This document shows positions 9,072-17,857 of a stretch of DNA of 64,000 bases, piece after piece. The stretch is from contig NZ_CP121463.1 in assembly GCF_029690065.1 (NCBI RefSeq), positions 1,240,001 through 1,304,000 of the forward strand, read 5' to 3'. Under the pieces are notes generated by a model. The model did not search any database. It was given only the letters and a program-made list of their open reading frames with translations, and had not been told where the DNA came from. Source of the stretch: Arthrobacter sp. Y-9 (GTDB taxonomy: Bacteria > Actinomycetota > Actinomycetes > Actinomycetales > Micrococcaceae). The position numbers and the translations under genes were made by a program. Position 1 is the stretch's first letter, and each line of letters starts with the position of its first letter.

Positions 9072-9100
9072 AAAGTAAGTTCACCGAAAAGGTCCGTCAA
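9072..9100 (-). promoter_or_regulatory. Promoter of the ABC/TetR operon
   Basis: On the minus strand, TTGACG (complement of 9095-9100) and TACTTT (complement of 9072-9077) are 17 nt apart. This is a near-consensus housekeeping promoter that abuts the palindrome at 9050-9071. Confidence 0.7.
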
Positions 9101-9105
9101 GATCC

Positions 9106-9134
9106 TTGATCGGGGAAGCGGGGTGAACTACGTT
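9106..9134 (+). promoter_or_regulatory. Promoter of the 74-residue protein gene
   Basis: TTGATC (9106-9111) and TACGTT (9129-9134) are 17 nt apart. The promoter is divergent from the ABC operon promoter, with -35 boxes only about 6 bp apart. Confidence 0.55.
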
Positions 9135-9203
9135 CGGCTCAGATGTGTCGCCGCTGTCCGCAGTGGCCAACAGGGCATGTCACCGACGTAAAGGAGCTGG
9201 AAC

Positions 9204-9428
9204 ATGGCAGTTAGCGTCAACCTCGGCAAGGGCCTGGACAAGGAATTCGAGGACAAGAGCCTGAAGGAGATCCTGGACGCACCCGTGTCCGCGCTGGCGG
9301 GCATCACGGACGCCAAGGGTGAATTCCTGGCCAAGGAACTCGGGATCAAGACCGTTCGTGATCTCGGCTCCAACAAGTACTTCGCCCTGGCCGGTGTTCT
9401 GGTGGCCCTGGAGGGCAAGGAAGGCTGA
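9204..9428 (+). CDS. Small conserved protein, helix-hairpin-helix-like
   Basis: A 74-residue acidic soluble protein with no signal peptide or membrane segment. Residues 19-70 (SLKEILDAPVSALAGITDAK and then LGIKTVRDLG) have the alternation of short helices and a Gly-containing turn seen in helix-hairpin-helix and DUF4332-type modules. Such modules often bind DNA backbone or act as small interaction domains. AAGGAG lies 8 nt before the ATG, and a 12-bp-stem terminator follows, so it is a genuine monocistronic gene, probably well expressed. The function is unknown, and the module assignment is only by pattern. Confidence 0.75.
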   Translation: MAVSVNLGKGLDKEFEDKSLKEILDAPVSALAGITDAKGEFLAKELGIKTVRDLGSNKYFALAGVLVALEGKEG

Positions 9429-9462
9429 TCCTTCCGCGGACACCCTCGGGAATCCGCCGTGA

Positions 9463-9490
9463 GGGCCCGGAGCGCGGTCGCTCCGGGCCC
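9463..9490 (+). terminator. Terminator, 12-bp perfect stem
   Basis: GGGCCCGGAGCG and its exact complement are separated by CGGT, and TT follows. It ends the 74-residue protein transcript. Confidence 0.8.
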
Positions 9491-9568
9491 TTCGCCGTCC
9501 CCGGCCTCCTCGAGTTCCGTGGGTGGCCCGTGCCCGCGTGACGGCCCACACCGGATAAACTCGGGGTA

Positions 9569-9589
9569 CGGTCCGGTCATCCCGGACCG
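9569..9589 (+). promoter_or_regulatory. Hairpin in the proS leader
   Basis: CGGTCCGG (9569-9576) pairs perfectly with 9582-9589. A likely -10, TAAACT (9554-9559), lies just upstream, so the hairpin would be at the 5' end of the proS mRNA. It shows no T-box features. Confidence 0.4.
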
Positions 9590-9652
9590 CAGCCCTGTCC
9601 CCGGCCTGTCCGGACGGGCTTCAGCCCCGATTGCGCCAGAAACGGAATTTCA

Positions 9653-11452
9653 GTGATCACACGCCTTTCCTCGCTCTTCCTGCGAACCCTGCGTGAAGAC
9701 CCGGTGGACGCCGAGGTCGCCAGCCACAAGCTCCTGGTCCGTGCCGGATACATCCGGCGCGCCGCCCCAGGCATCTACACGTGGCTGCCGCTCGGTCTGA
9801 GCGTGCTGCGCAAGGTGGAGCAGATCATCCGCGAGGAGATGGCGGCCATCGGTGCGCAAGAGGTCCACTTCCCGGCCCTGCTGCCCAGGGAGCCCTACGA
9901 GGTCACCAATCGCTGGACCGAGTACGGCGAGGGCCTCTTCCGCCTGCAGGACCGCAAGGGCGCCGACTACCTCCTGGCTCCGACCCACGAGGAGATGTTC
10001 ACCCTGCTGGTGAAGGATCTGTACTCCTCGTACAAGGACCTGCCCCTGTCGATCTACCAGATCCAGAACAAGTACCGCGATGAGGCGCGCCCGCGGGCCG
10101 GCCTCCTGCGCGGCCGCGAGTTCATCATGAAGGACTCCTACTCCTTCGATGTGGACGACGCCGGCCTGGACGCCAGCTACCTGGCGCACCGTGGCGCCTA
10201 CCTGCGCATCTTCGAGCGCCTCGGCCTCGAAGTGGTCCCCGTGAAGGCCACCGCCGGCGCCATGGGAGGTTCCCGGAGCGAGGAGTTCCTGCACCCCACG
10301 GCGATCGGTGAGGACACCTTCGTGCGCTCGGCGGGCGGGTACGCCGCCAACGTCGAGGCCGTGACCACCGTGGCACCCGAGCCCATCGACTACTCGTCGC
10401 TGCCGGCCGCCGTCGTGCGCGACACCCCGGACACGCCCACCATCGACACGCTCGTGGACGCGGCCAACCGGACCGAGCCGCGTGCCGACCGTCCCTGGAC
10501 CGCCGCCGACACCCTCAAGAACGTGGTTCTCGCCGTCACGCTGCCCACGGGCGAGCGTCAGCTCGTGATCATCGGCGTCCCCGGGGACCGTGCGGTGGAC
10601 CTCAAGCGTGTCGAGGCGAACCTCGGGGCGTTCCTGCCCGTGGGCGGGGAGATCGGCCTCGAGGCCGCGTCCGAGGAGGACCTCAAGAAGAACACCGCGC
10701 TGGTCAAGGGCTACATCGGCCCCGGCCTGACCACCGAGGAGCCCGTGCTGGGTTCCGAGGGCGCCGCCAAGGTCCTGTACCTGGTGGATCCCCGCGTCGT
10801 GCCCGGCTCCAGCTGGATCACCGGTGCGAACGTCGACGGGAAACACGTCTTCGGCCTGGTCGCCGAACGCGACTTCGGCTGGGACGGCGTCATCGAGGCC
10901 ACCGAGGTGCGCGAGGGTGACCTCGCCCCCGACGGCAGCGGTCCGCTGGAGCTGGCCCGTGGCATCGAGATGGGCCACATCTTCCAGCTCGGCCGCAAGT
11001 ACGCCGAGGCGCTGGACCTGAAGGTCCTGGACCAGAACGGCAAGCAGGTCGTGGTGACGATGGGTTCGTACGGCGTCGGCGTGACCCGTGCTGTCGCGGC
11101 GCTGGCCGAGTCCAACCACGACGACCGCGGACTCATCTGGCCGCGCAATGTCGCCCCGGCCGATGTGCACGTGGTGGCCGTGGGCCGCGGCGAGGAGATC
11201 TTCTCCACCGCCGCCCAGCTCGCGGAGGAGCTGTCCGCCGCCGGCCTGGACGTCATCTACGATGACCGTCCCAAGGTCTCTCCCGGTGTGAAGTTCGGCG
11301 ACGCCGAACTGCTCGGCGTCCCCACGATCCTCGCAGTCGGCAAGGGCCTGGCCGACGGCGTGGTGGAGCTCAAGGACCGCCGCAGCGGGGAAGCGCAGAA
11401 CGTGCCGGTGGCCGAGGCGGTCGCCGCCGTGCGCGCCGCCGTCGCGCACTGA
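9653..11452 (+). CDS. proS: Prolyl-tRNA synthetase
   Basis: Charges tRNA-Pro with proline in the cytoplasm. The 599-residue protein is the bacterial long form. The class II catalytic core (motif 1 near [20 protein letters not shown], motif 2 around [20 protein letters not shown]) is interrupted by the editing (INS) domain around residues 230-400. The C-terminal anticodon-binding domain (residues 480-599) begins near [10 protein letters not shown]. The start is GTG at 9653. It has its own promoter region after the terminator at 9463-9490. All expected parts are present. Confidence 0.97.
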   Translation: MITRLSSLFLRTLREDPVDAEVASHKLLVRAGYIRRAAPGIYTWLPLGLSVLRKVEQIIREEMAAIGAQEVHFPALLPREPYEVTNRWTEYGEGLFRLQDRKGADYLLAPTHEEMFTLLVKDLYSSYKDLPLSIYQIQNKYRDEARPRAGLLRGREFIMKDSYSFDVDDAGLDASYLAHRGAYLRIFERLGLEVVPVKATAGAMGGSRSEEFLHPTAIGEDTFVRSAGGYAANVEAVTTVAPEPIDYSSLPAAVVRDTPDTPTIDTLVDAANRTEPRADRPWTAADTLKNVVLAVTLPTGERQLVIIGVPGDRAVDLKRVEANLGAFLPVGGEIGLEAASEEDLKKNTALVKGYIGPGLTTEEPVLGSEGAAKVLYLVDPRVVPGSSWITGANVDGKHVFGLVAERDFGWDGVIEATEVREGDLAPDGSGPLELARGIEMGHIFQLGRKYAEALDLKVLDQNGKQVVVTMGSYGVGVTRAVAALAESNHDDRGLIWPRNVAPADVHVVAVGRGEEIFSTAAQLAEELSAAGLDVIYDDRPKVSPGVKFGDAELLGVPTILAVGKGLADGVVELKDRRSGEAQNVPVAEAVAAVRAAVAH

Positions 11453-11482
11453 CAGGATGAGGGGATCACAGGCGGGCATGCC

Positions 11483-12277
11483 ATGCTGAGCGGTTTCGAA
11501 CTGCTCGACGGCGGCACGCTCGCCGTGATCGTCCTCGCCGGCTTCTGCGCCGGCTGGGTCGACGCGGTGGTGGGCGGCGGTGGTCTCATCCAGCTGCCCG
11601 CCCTGCTCCTGGTGCCCGGGATCACCCCGGTGCAGGCGCTGGCCACGAACAAGCTCGGGTCCATCTTCGGGACCACCACGAGCTCCATCACGTTCTACCG
11701 GCGCGTCCATCCCGATCTGAGGACGGCCGTGCCCATGGCGCTGATCGCGCTGGCCGGCAGTTTCGGCGGCGCGGTGATCGCCACGCAATTGCCGGGCAAG
11801 GCGTTCAAACCGATCATCGTGGTGGCCCTCGTGGCCGTGCTGCTGTTCACCGCGTTCCGGCCTGCGGTGGGCGGGGAGACGGTCCTGAGGCATCAGGGCC
11901 GCAAGCACTATGTCCTGGCCTGCCTGATCGGCGCCGTGATCGGCTGCTACGACGGGCTGATCGGTCCCGGCACCGGGTCCTTCCTGGTGATCGCCCTCGT
12001 CTCGCTCATGGGATACGCCTTCACCGAGGCCAGTGCCAAGGCGAAGATCGTCAACATGGCCACCAACGCCGGGGCGCTGCTGTTCTTCCTCCCGCACGGC
12101 TCTCTGCTCTGGGGCGTGGGTCTGCTCCTCGGCGCGGCGAACACCGCGGGCGGCTACCTCGGGGCGCGCATGGCCGTCGCCCGCGGGAACTCCTTCATCC
12201 GCTGGGTGTTCCTGGGTGTCGTGGCGGTGCTGATCGTCAAACTCGGGTTCGACGTCTGGCAGGACAACACCCGCTAG
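11483..12277 (+). CDS. TauE/SafE (TSUP) family membrane transporter
   Basis: A 264-residue protein with about eight membrane segments. It has the family's two inverted repeats: the N-terminal GWVDAVVGGGGLIQLPALLL motif and the second-half motif GCYDGLIGPGTGSFLVIA. TSUP proteins export small anions such as sulfite, sulfoacetate or other organosulfur acids. It begins 31 bp after proS, probably read through from that promoter, and ends 20 bp before the convergent kinase gene. The substrate cannot be determined; the enzyme island from 31 kb could supply sulfite chemistry, but there is no direct link. Confidence 0.92.
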   Translation: MLSGFELLDGGTLAVIVLAGFCAGWVDAVVGGGGLIQLPALLLVPGITPVQALATNKLGSIFGTTTSSITFYRRVHPDLRTAVPMALIALAGSFGGAVIATQLPGKAFKPIIVVALVAVLLFTAFRPAVGGETVLRHQGRKHYVLACLIGAVIGCYDGLIGPGTGSFLVIALVSLMGYAFTEASAKAKIVNMATNAGALLFFLPHGSLLWGVGLLLGAANTAGGYLGARMAVARGNSFIRWVFLGVVAVLIVKLGFDVWQDNTR

Positions 12278-12297
12278 AGAGCCGTGGTTCGAGCGAG

Positions 12298-13350
12298 CTA
12301 GTCCACGTGGCCGGGGTCGTGGAGCCGCTGAGGATCGATGGTGTCGTCCAGGACCTTCCCGGCCAGCGCGGAGGCCAGCCAGAGGGACCGCTCCTGCTCC
12401 GCCTCGTGGCCGCCCTTCGTGGCGAACCACAGGGCGTCCTCCACGAAGCTCACGACACTCCATTGGCGGGCCAGCTCCGGGTCCAGCCCCGCGGGTTCGC
12501 AGTACTCCTCGAGGCGGCGCAGCACGCCCTCGGCGGGCCGCACCACGGGATACTCGGCCAGGCGGTTCCGCAGCACGGGAGGGAGCGAGAACTCGGCGTC
12601 GCCCAGCACGGCCTGCGGGTCGATCGCCACCCACTCGGTGGTGTCCAGTCGACCCGCGCCGTCCGAGTCCGGACTGCCGGGCCGGGCCAGGATGTTCAGG
12701 AAGTGGAGGTCCTGATGCACCAGGACCTCGCGGGATGCGCGGCGTCCCACCGTGCCGTGCACCTGGCACACCTCCAGTGCGGCTTCCAGGAGCCAGCGGG
12801 GGAACGGCTCGCCCGCCTCCTGCCAGCTCTGCGGGAACTCGTCACACCAGCGTTCCGCCATGTCGGAGAGGCGTGGGATCGCCGCAAGGGCGGGGGTGTC
12901 GCCGAGAATCCGGCCCACCTCGTCCACGGGCACACTCAGACCCCGGACGATTCCGCCCCAGACTTCGGCGGCGTCGTGGAGGTCCATGCTGATGAGGGTC
13001 CGGTGGGGTTCGAGCCGCTCGAGGAGCAGGGCGCAACGGGCCGGTTCCTCCTCCAGCACACGCACCGCACTTCGTCCTTGCCACACGCGGAGGGACGGCC
13101 CCTCCGACAGGGTCTCCTCGACCGGCAGGGACACTTTGAGCACGGCCGAGCCGTCAGGTCCGCGGACGGGAAGGACGATCCCGCTGTAGCCGTGCAGGAC
13201 CGGGAAGCCGGGGGAGAGGTCCAGCCGGAGTCCCCAGGCGTCGAAGCACTCCTCGATCAGACGGGGCAGGGCGGCGATCCATCGGGCGCCGTCGGCACTC
13301 CGCGTCATTCTCCGGACCAGGCCGGGCGGTAACGTCACGGGGGAGCTCAC
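12298..13350 (-). CDS. Aminoglycoside/hydroxyurea-resistance-type phosphotransferase
   Basis: A 350-residue APH-fold kinase. The Brenner-type catalytic loop HQDLHFLNIL (about residues 228-237) supplies the catalytic Asp and the metal-binding Asn, and VAIDPQAVLGD (about 265-275) is the DFG-like metal site. The N-lobe has VLKVSLP with the ATP-binding Lys near residue 79. The pattern matches the APH_6/hydroxyurea kinase group that includes streptomycin 6-kinases. Chromosomal members in soil actinobacteria are often housekeeping kinases, so antibiotic resistance is a possibility, not a conclusion. It is a single-gene unit convergent with the TauE gene. Confidence 0.85.
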   Translation of the reverse strand: MSSPVTLPPGLVRRMTRSADGARWIAALPRLIEECFDAWGLRLDLSPGFPVLHGYSGIVLPVRGPDGSAVLKVSLPVEETLSEGPSLRVWQGRSAVRVLEEEPARCALLLERLEPHRTLISMDLHDAAEVWGGIVRGLSVPVDEVGRILGDTPALAAIPRLSDMAERWCDEFPQSWQEAGEPFPRWLLEAALEVCQVHGTVGRRASREVLVHQDLHFLNILARPGSPDSDGAGRLDTTEWVAIDPQAVLGDAEFSLPPVLRNRLAEYPVVRPAEGVLRRLEEYCEPAGLDPELARQWSVVSFVEDALWFATKGGHEAEQERSLWLASALAGKVLDDTIDPQRLHDPGHVD

Positions 13351-13481
13351 GGATCCAGCTTAGTCGTGCGGGCGTCTCGGGGACCGCCGGAATGCCGCCG
13401 AGCGGTCGCTGTGGGGTCTCCGCCGTCGCGCTCAGAAGCGGGACGGGGACCCGACCCGCTCCTGGATCACCCGGCCGGGAT

Positions 13482-14210
13482 TCAGATGACCCCGGACTGT
13501 CCCAGGAGGCTGCCCACCAGGAACGTCGCGGTCAGGGCGAGTGCTCCGCCGATCACCACCCGCACGGCGGCCCGGGACACGCTCGCCCCGCCGATCCAGG
13601 CGCCGACGGCCCCGGTGGCGGCCAGCGCGGTGAGCACGACACCGAAGGTCAGGGGGATGCGGATCGCTGCGGGTAGGAGCAGCACCGCGAGCAGCGGCAG
13701 GATCGCCCCCGCGGTGAAGGCCAGCGCCGAGGCGAGTGCCGCATGCCACGGGCTGACGATTTCTTCCTCGTCGATATTGAATTCGCTTTTCAGATGAGCG
13801 CCCAGAGCATCTTTGGCGCTCAATTCCTCCGCGACGAGCGCCGCGGTGGCCGGGGAAATCCCCTGATCGACATAACCCTGTTTCAGTCGGGCGAGTTCTC
13901 CGGCGGGATCGTCACTCAGAGCTTTGCGCTTCTGGCGGACGATGGCCCGCTGGCTGTCGCTCTGGCTGCTGACCGAGACGTACTCGCCGAGGGCCATGGA
14001 GATCGCGCCGCCGATCAGGCCTGCCGCGCCGGCCGCCAGAAGAGGGCCCTGTTGGGTGGTGGCGCCCGCGACGCCCACCACGATCGCGGCCACCGAGACG
14101 ATGCCGTCATTGGCGCCGAGGACACCGGCGCGGAGCCAGTTGAGGCGCTGTGCCAGATTTCCCCGGGGGCTCTTCTTCCCGGTTCCGGCTTTGATCTCCA
14201 TTGTCGTCAT
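13482..14210 (-). CDS. VIT1/CCC1 family iron/manganese transporter
   Basis: A 242-residue membrane protein. The first segment has the family motif NWLRAGVLGANDGIVSVAAI. MALGEYVSVSSQSD follows, and a cytoplasmic loop rich in acidic residues (EELSAKDALGAHLKSEFNIDEEEI) forms the metal-binding domain. The C-terminal half has three more membrane segments. Homologues move Fe2+ or Mn2+ out of the cytoplasm. The ATG at 14210 is chosen; earlier frame residues look non-coding. Two DtxR/IdeR-like sites lie 60-95 bp upstream, and the gene before it on the same strand encodes a ferritin-like protein, so an iron role is likely. Confidence 0.9.
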   Translation of the reverse strand: MTTMEIKAGTGKKSPRGNLAQRLNWLRAGVLGANDGIVSVAAIVVGVAGATTQQGPLLAAGAAGLIGGAISMALGEYVSVSSQSDSQRAIVRQKRKALSDDPAGELARLKQGYVDQGISPATAALVAEELSAKDALGAHLKSEFNIDEEEIVSPWHAALASALAFTAGAILPLLAVLLLPAAIRIPLTFGVVLTALAATGAVGAWIGGASVSRAAVRVVIGGALALTATFLVGSLLGQSGVI

Positions 14211-14266
14211 GTCTTCAGGAAAGCACTCCCGGAAAAACAATTCCAGCAATGTTTGCCTTCACTAAA

Positions 14267-14305
14267 TGAGAGAAGGCTTGGCTTATTGAAGTAAGCCTTT
14301 GCTCA
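14267..14305. promoter_or_regulatory. Two adjacent DtxR/IdeR-like iron boxes
   Basis: Compared with the 19-bp consensus TWAGGTWAGSCTWACCTWA, bases 14267-14285 and 14287-14305 each match at 14 of 19 positions, centred 20 bp apart. They lie upstream of the VIT1 gene. The stretch 14280-14297 also forms a perfect 6-bp hairpin, so a terminator for the upstream gene is an alternative. Confidence 0.4.
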
Positions 14306-14383
14306 CCTGATAAGGAAAAACGGAACGCTCTGGACTCGGCGGGATCCGGGACCGGTGCCGGCTGGGATCAGCGCTGTCAGGGA

Positions 14384-15508
14384 TCAGTGCTGTCCGGCGG
14401 ACGGCGACCCCGACGGCACGGGCGTCATGTCCTCCGGGAAGCCGGGCAGCGCCGGCCCGGCGCCGGCGGACGGCGACCAGTGCCGGGCGCGCGTCCCCGC
14501 CGCGAAGTACTGCGCCATCGCCCAGGTCCGGAGGTCCCCTTCGGAGGCCGCCACCAGATCCAGGGCCGCGTTCCGGAGTTCGTCCTCGACCGCGCCCAGA
14601 CCCGCGGCCGGCTCCTTGAGGAAGGTGGCCGGCAGTTCGTAACCGGCTTCGGGGATCGAAGGGGTGGCGCAGGCGGCCCGCACCCACGCGGCCGCCTCGG
14701 AACCGCCCTTCCGGACCGCCGCCTCGAAGCCGTCGGCATCGGTGCGGGCTCCGCGCTCCAGACGGACTTCGGCCACCTGGTACAGGTACGTCAGATGGCG
14801 CTGTGCGCGCAGGACCGCCTGGGTGGCGGCGACCGCTTGCGGTGACACCGTCGCCGGAGTGGCCGCGGACGACGCCGGCCCACCGCCCGCCGCGCCGGTC
14901 GCCGCAGTGGCGCCCGCCGTCGTCGGGCCGGCCGGGTCGGTGGCGGCAGGGGAGGGCGTCCCGGACGCGCAGGACGCCGGGAGCGGGGCGGTGCCGGAGG
15001 TGAGGAGATCCGGGCCGGTGGCGCCGCCCGAGGGCAGGAGTGGTCGCAGGGCCTCCAGCCGGCCTTCCGCCGCGGCGGTGTAGAGGCGGGCCAGACCGCC
15101 GTCGGGTTCGCGCCGGGCCTGGTCGAGCAGAGCCGTCGCGCTCGTGCGGACGGCCTCCAGCAACTGGGCGAGCGTCAGGGGCCCCGAGGACGGTGAGACC
15201 TGCGGCATCGTCGTGGCGGGCGAAGGTGAGGGTGGCATCAGGGCGGCGCTCTGCCGGTCGAGGATCGTGCCCAGCGACGCCACGGTGGGACCCGTGGTGG
15301 AGGCGAGCCGATGCGCCTGTGCGGCGAGGTCGGCAGTGTGCGCGGCGAAGACGGCCTGCGGCGCCTGAACCGCCGCGTCGACGGGTGCGGGGGAGAGGAC
15401 CTGGTCCACGGCCGCGCTCAGTCCCAGAACTGTGGCCAGCACCACGGCAGAGGCTCCCACTCGTCGGAGGACCGTGCCCGTCCGTCCCGTCCTTCCCGCG
15501 TTTTTCAT
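14384..15508 (-). CDS. Exported ferritin-like domain protein (DUF4439)
   Basis: A 374-residue protein. An N-terminal basic segment and hydrophobic stretch (residues 16-34) act as a signal peptide or anchor. A Pro/Ser/Ala/Thr-rich middle (about 130-230) is low-complexity. A C-terminal helical domain (about 240-350) contains AVLRAQRHLTYLYQVAEVRL and ELRNAALDLVAASEGDLRTW, the DUF4439 ferritin-like four-helix pattern. The ATG at 15508 gives the best signal peptide. A DUF4439 gene lies head-to-head with rimP in mycobacteria too, so the position is conserved. Whether it binds iron is not shown; clear di-iron ligands are not obvious. Confidence 0.75.
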   Translation of the reverse strand: MKNAGRTGRTGTVLRRVGASAVVLATVLGLSAAVDQVLSPAPVDAAVQAPQAVFAAHTADLAAQAHRLASTTGPTVASLGTILDRQSAALMPPSPSPATTMPQVSPSSGPLTLAQLLEAVRTSATALLDQARREPDGGLARLYTAAAEGRLEALRPLLPSGGATGPDLLTSGTAPLPASCASGTPSPAATDPAGPTTAGATAATGAAGGGPASSAATPATVSPQAVAATQAVLRAQRHLTYLYQVAEVRLERGARTDADGFEAAVRKGGSEAAAWVRAACATPSIPEAGYELPATFLKEPAAGLGAVEDELRNAALDLVAASEGDLRTWAMAQYFAAGTRARHWSPSAGAGPALPGFPEDMTPVPSGSPSAGQH

Positions 15509-15660
15509 CACCACGATCTTGCCACGACCACGCGGATCCCGGCGCCGGGGCCGCTTCCGCCCGCCTCGATCGCGCGGGAATGCGGCCCTCGGAAGCCGCA
15601 GGAGCCAAAAAGTCGATACTCTATAGTCTGAAAACTTCAATCAGGGAGGCCTTGCGGACC

Positions 15661-16254
15661 ATGAGCGGTGCCGGACATTCGACTACGCCAGACCAGGGCG
15701 GCCAGGACTCCGAAGCAGCACGGCTGCACGGACTCCTGGAACCCGTGGTGGCCGCACAGGGCCTCTTCCTCGAGGAAGTGGAGATCCACCGGGCCGGAGC
15801 CCAGCGCACCGTTCAGGTGCTGGTGGACCTCCCCGAGGACCAGCAGGGCGGAGTGAGCCTCGATCGCATCGCGGAGGTCTCCACGGACATTTCGGCCGCC
15901 CTGGATGCGGATCCACTCGACGGCCCGCAGGCCTACGAGCTCGAGGTCTCCTCGCCCGGCGTCTCCCGCCCGCTCACGCAGCCACGTCACTGGCGCAGGA
16001 ATCTCGGTCGCCTGGTGCGCGTGAAGCTGAGCGAGGGTGAGCCGCTCACGGGCCGGATCCGCGACGTCCACGAGGACGGCGTGACCCTGGTCCCGCAGCT
16101 GGAAGCGAAGAAGGGCGTCAAAGCCAAGGAAGGCGCACCGGTCACGGTGGCCTTCAGCACGATCCGCCAGGCCAAGGTGGAGATCGAATTCACACATCTG
16201 GACCATGCGGCGCTGGACGAAGCATTGGACCCCGAAGCAACTGAGGAGGCCTAA
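15661..16254 (+). CDS. rimP: Ribosome maturation factor RimP
   Basis: RimP helps assemble the 30S subunit. The 197-residue protein has the N-terminal alpha/beta domain (LEPVVAAQGLFLEEVEIHRA and YELEVSSPGVSRPLTQPRHW, the strongest family motif) and a C-terminal SH3-like domain from about residue 115. ATG at 15661 has GGGAGG about 13 nt upstream. It opens the rimP-nusA-ylxR-infB operon; its stop is directly followed by the nusA ATG. The TATAGT around 15623 is a candidate -10 for the operon. Confidence 0.95.
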   Translation: MSGAGHSTTPDQGGQDSEAARLHGLLEPVVAAQGLFLEEVEIHRAGAQRTVQVLVDLPEDQQGGVSLDRIAEVSTDISAALDADPLDGPQAYELEVSSPGVSRPLTQPRHWRRNLGRLVRVKLSEGEPLTGRIRDVHEDGVTLVPQLEAKKGVKAKEGAPVTVAFSTIRQAKVEIEFTHLDHAALDEALDPEATEEA

Positions 16255-17226
16255 ATGGATATCGACATGAGCGCGCTGCGACTCCTGGAGCGGGAACGCG
16301 AGATCCCCCTGGACAAGCTCATCCCCACCATCGAGCAGGCACTGCTGGTGGCCTATCACAAGACCCCTGGCGCCATCGACCAGGCGCGGGCGGAACTGGA
16401 CCGCAAGAGTGGTCACGTGACCATCTGGGCGAGCGAGATCGACGACGAGGGCAACGTCGTCGGCGAGTTCGACGACACCCCGGACGGCTTCGGCCGCATC
16501 GCCGCGAGCACCGCCCGTCAGATCATCCTGCAGCGTCTGCGGGACGTCGAGGATGACAACGTCCTCGGCGAGTTCAAGGGCCGCGAGGGTGAACTCGTCG
16601 CCGGTCAGATCCAGCAGGGCCACTCCGCGCACATGGTCCAGGTCAACCTGGGCACCGTGGAGGCCCTCATGCCGCCGCCCGAGCAGGTGCCCGGCGAGAA
16701 GTACCTCCACGGCAACCGCATCCGCGCCTTCGTCGTGAGCGTGCAGCGCGGCCAGAAGGGCCCCAGCATCACGCTGTCCCGCACCCACCCGGGTCTGGTC
16801 CGCAAGCTCTTTGAACTCGAGGTCCCGGAGATCGCGGACGGCTCCGTGGAGATCGTCGCGCTGGCCCGTGAAGCCGGCCACCGGACCAAGATGGCCGTGC
16901 GCGCCAACCGCCCGGGCATCAACGCCAAGGGCGCCTGCATCGGCGAAATGGGGTCCCGCGTGCGGGCCGTCATGACCGAGCTCAACGACGAGAAGATCGA
17001 CATCGTCGACTTCTCCGACACCCCGGAGACGTTCATCGCGAACGCCCTGTCGCCGTCGAGCGTCACGAGCGTCACGATCGCCGACCCGGCCACCCGTTCC
17101 GCCCGCGTCGTGGTGCCGGATTACCAGCTTTCGCTGGCCATCGGCAAGGAGGGGCAGAACGCCCGTCTGGCCGCCAAGCTCACGGGCTGGCGGATCGACA
17201 TCGTCTCCGACGCGGCCGGCGAGTAG
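16255..17226 (+). CDS. nusA: Transcription termination/antitermination factor NusA
   Basis: NusA binds RNA polymerase and nascent RNA and controls pausing, termination and rRNA antitermination. The 323-residue protein has the N-terminal polymerase-binding domain (residues 1-110), S1 (about 115-180, with [10 protein letters not shown]), KH1 (about 200-265) and KH2 (about 270-323, with [19 protein letters not shown]). It lacks the C-terminal acidic repeats of E. coli NusA, as is usual in actinobacteria. ATG directly follows the rimP stop, with GAGGAGG inside the rimP end. Confidence 0.96.
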   Translation: MDIDMSALRLLEREREIPLDKLIPTIEQALLVAYHKTPGAIDQARAELDRKSGHVTIWASEIDDEGNVVGEFDDTPDGFGRIAASTARQIILQRLRDVEDDNVLGEFKGREGELVAGQIQQGHSAHMVQVNLGTVEALMPPPEQVPGEKYLHGNRIRAFVVSVQRGQKGPSITLSRTHPGLVRKLFELEVPEIADGSVEIVALAREAGHRTKMAVRANRPGINAKGACIGEMGSRVRAVMTELNDEKIDIVDFSDTPETFIANALSPSSVTSVTIADPATRSARVVVPDYQLSLAIGKEGQNARLAAKLTGWRIDIVSDAAGE

Positions 17227-17364
17227 GCCTCCGCGGGCTCCGACGCGCCGTCGCGCACGGCGGGGCCTGCGGAAGGCGTAGAATGGATAACGCCGGTTCC
17301 CCGGCATGGCATCTGCGTGTCCGCCCTTCGGGTGGCGCACGCACTTCAAGCGAGGCAGGCGCAC

Positions 17365-17703
17365 GTGGCAGCACCGACAAGTGCACCTCTGCGGACCTGT
17401 GTCGGATGCCGCCGCCGGGAAACCCAGGATCAGCTCATCCGGCTGGCGACCGTGACCTCCGACGCAGGTGAAAACCTCGTGGTGGTGGACGCACGACGCC
17501 GGGTGGGCGGCCGGGGTGCATGGCTGCACCCCACCACTGAGTGCCTTGCCCTCGCCCAGCGGAAGCGTGCGTTCGCGCGTGCTTTCCGGAGCGCCGTCGT
17601 CAGCGACGGCCTGGAGGAGAAGCTGGCACCGCACAGTGTCCCCACCGGGGCGGAGACGCCTCAGGGGACGACCGTCCTATCCGAAAGCGGGTCAGAAATC
17701 TGA
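17365..17703 (+). CDS. YlxR (DUF448) RNA-binding protein
   Basis: A small basic protein with LRTCVGCRRRE near the N-terminus and GGRGAWLHP in the middle, the two DUF448 hallmarks. Homologues bind the RNA subunit of RNase P (RnpM) or act as nucleoid-associated regulators. The start is uncertain: GTG at 17365 has AGGCAGG about 6 nt upstream and gives the usual length of about 112 residues; GTG at 17317 would add 16. It lies between nusA and infB as in most bacteria. Confidence 0.9.
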   Translation: MAAPTSAPLRTCVGCRRRETQDQLIRLATVTSDAGENLVVVDARRRVGGRGAWLHPTTECLALAQRKRAFARAFRSAVVSDGLEEKLAPHSVPTGAETPQGTTVLSESGSEI

Positions 17704-17857
17704 TGGAAACCCGATGAGTTCCCTGCGATGAGCGCGTAACCATGACCAATCTGTTGCGCGCTGCACAGCGCCCCGGGCCGCTTTTCATGGCCCAGGGCAG
17801 GAAGAAGTATTAGACGGTTCGTGCCAAGGCTGATGCGCGGACCGAGACAGGAGAAAT

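Noticed and set aside
9650-12769. A very long open frame on the minus strand across proS
   Set aside because: It is opposite the proS coding frame in GC-rich DNA; the codon bias mirrors proS, and the translation is rich in Arg/His/Gly with no domains.
12298-13350. Acquired antibiotic resistance gene
   Set aside because: The kinase shares the base composition of its neighbours, and no mobile element is near; it is treated as a chromosomal APH-family kinase of unknown substrate.
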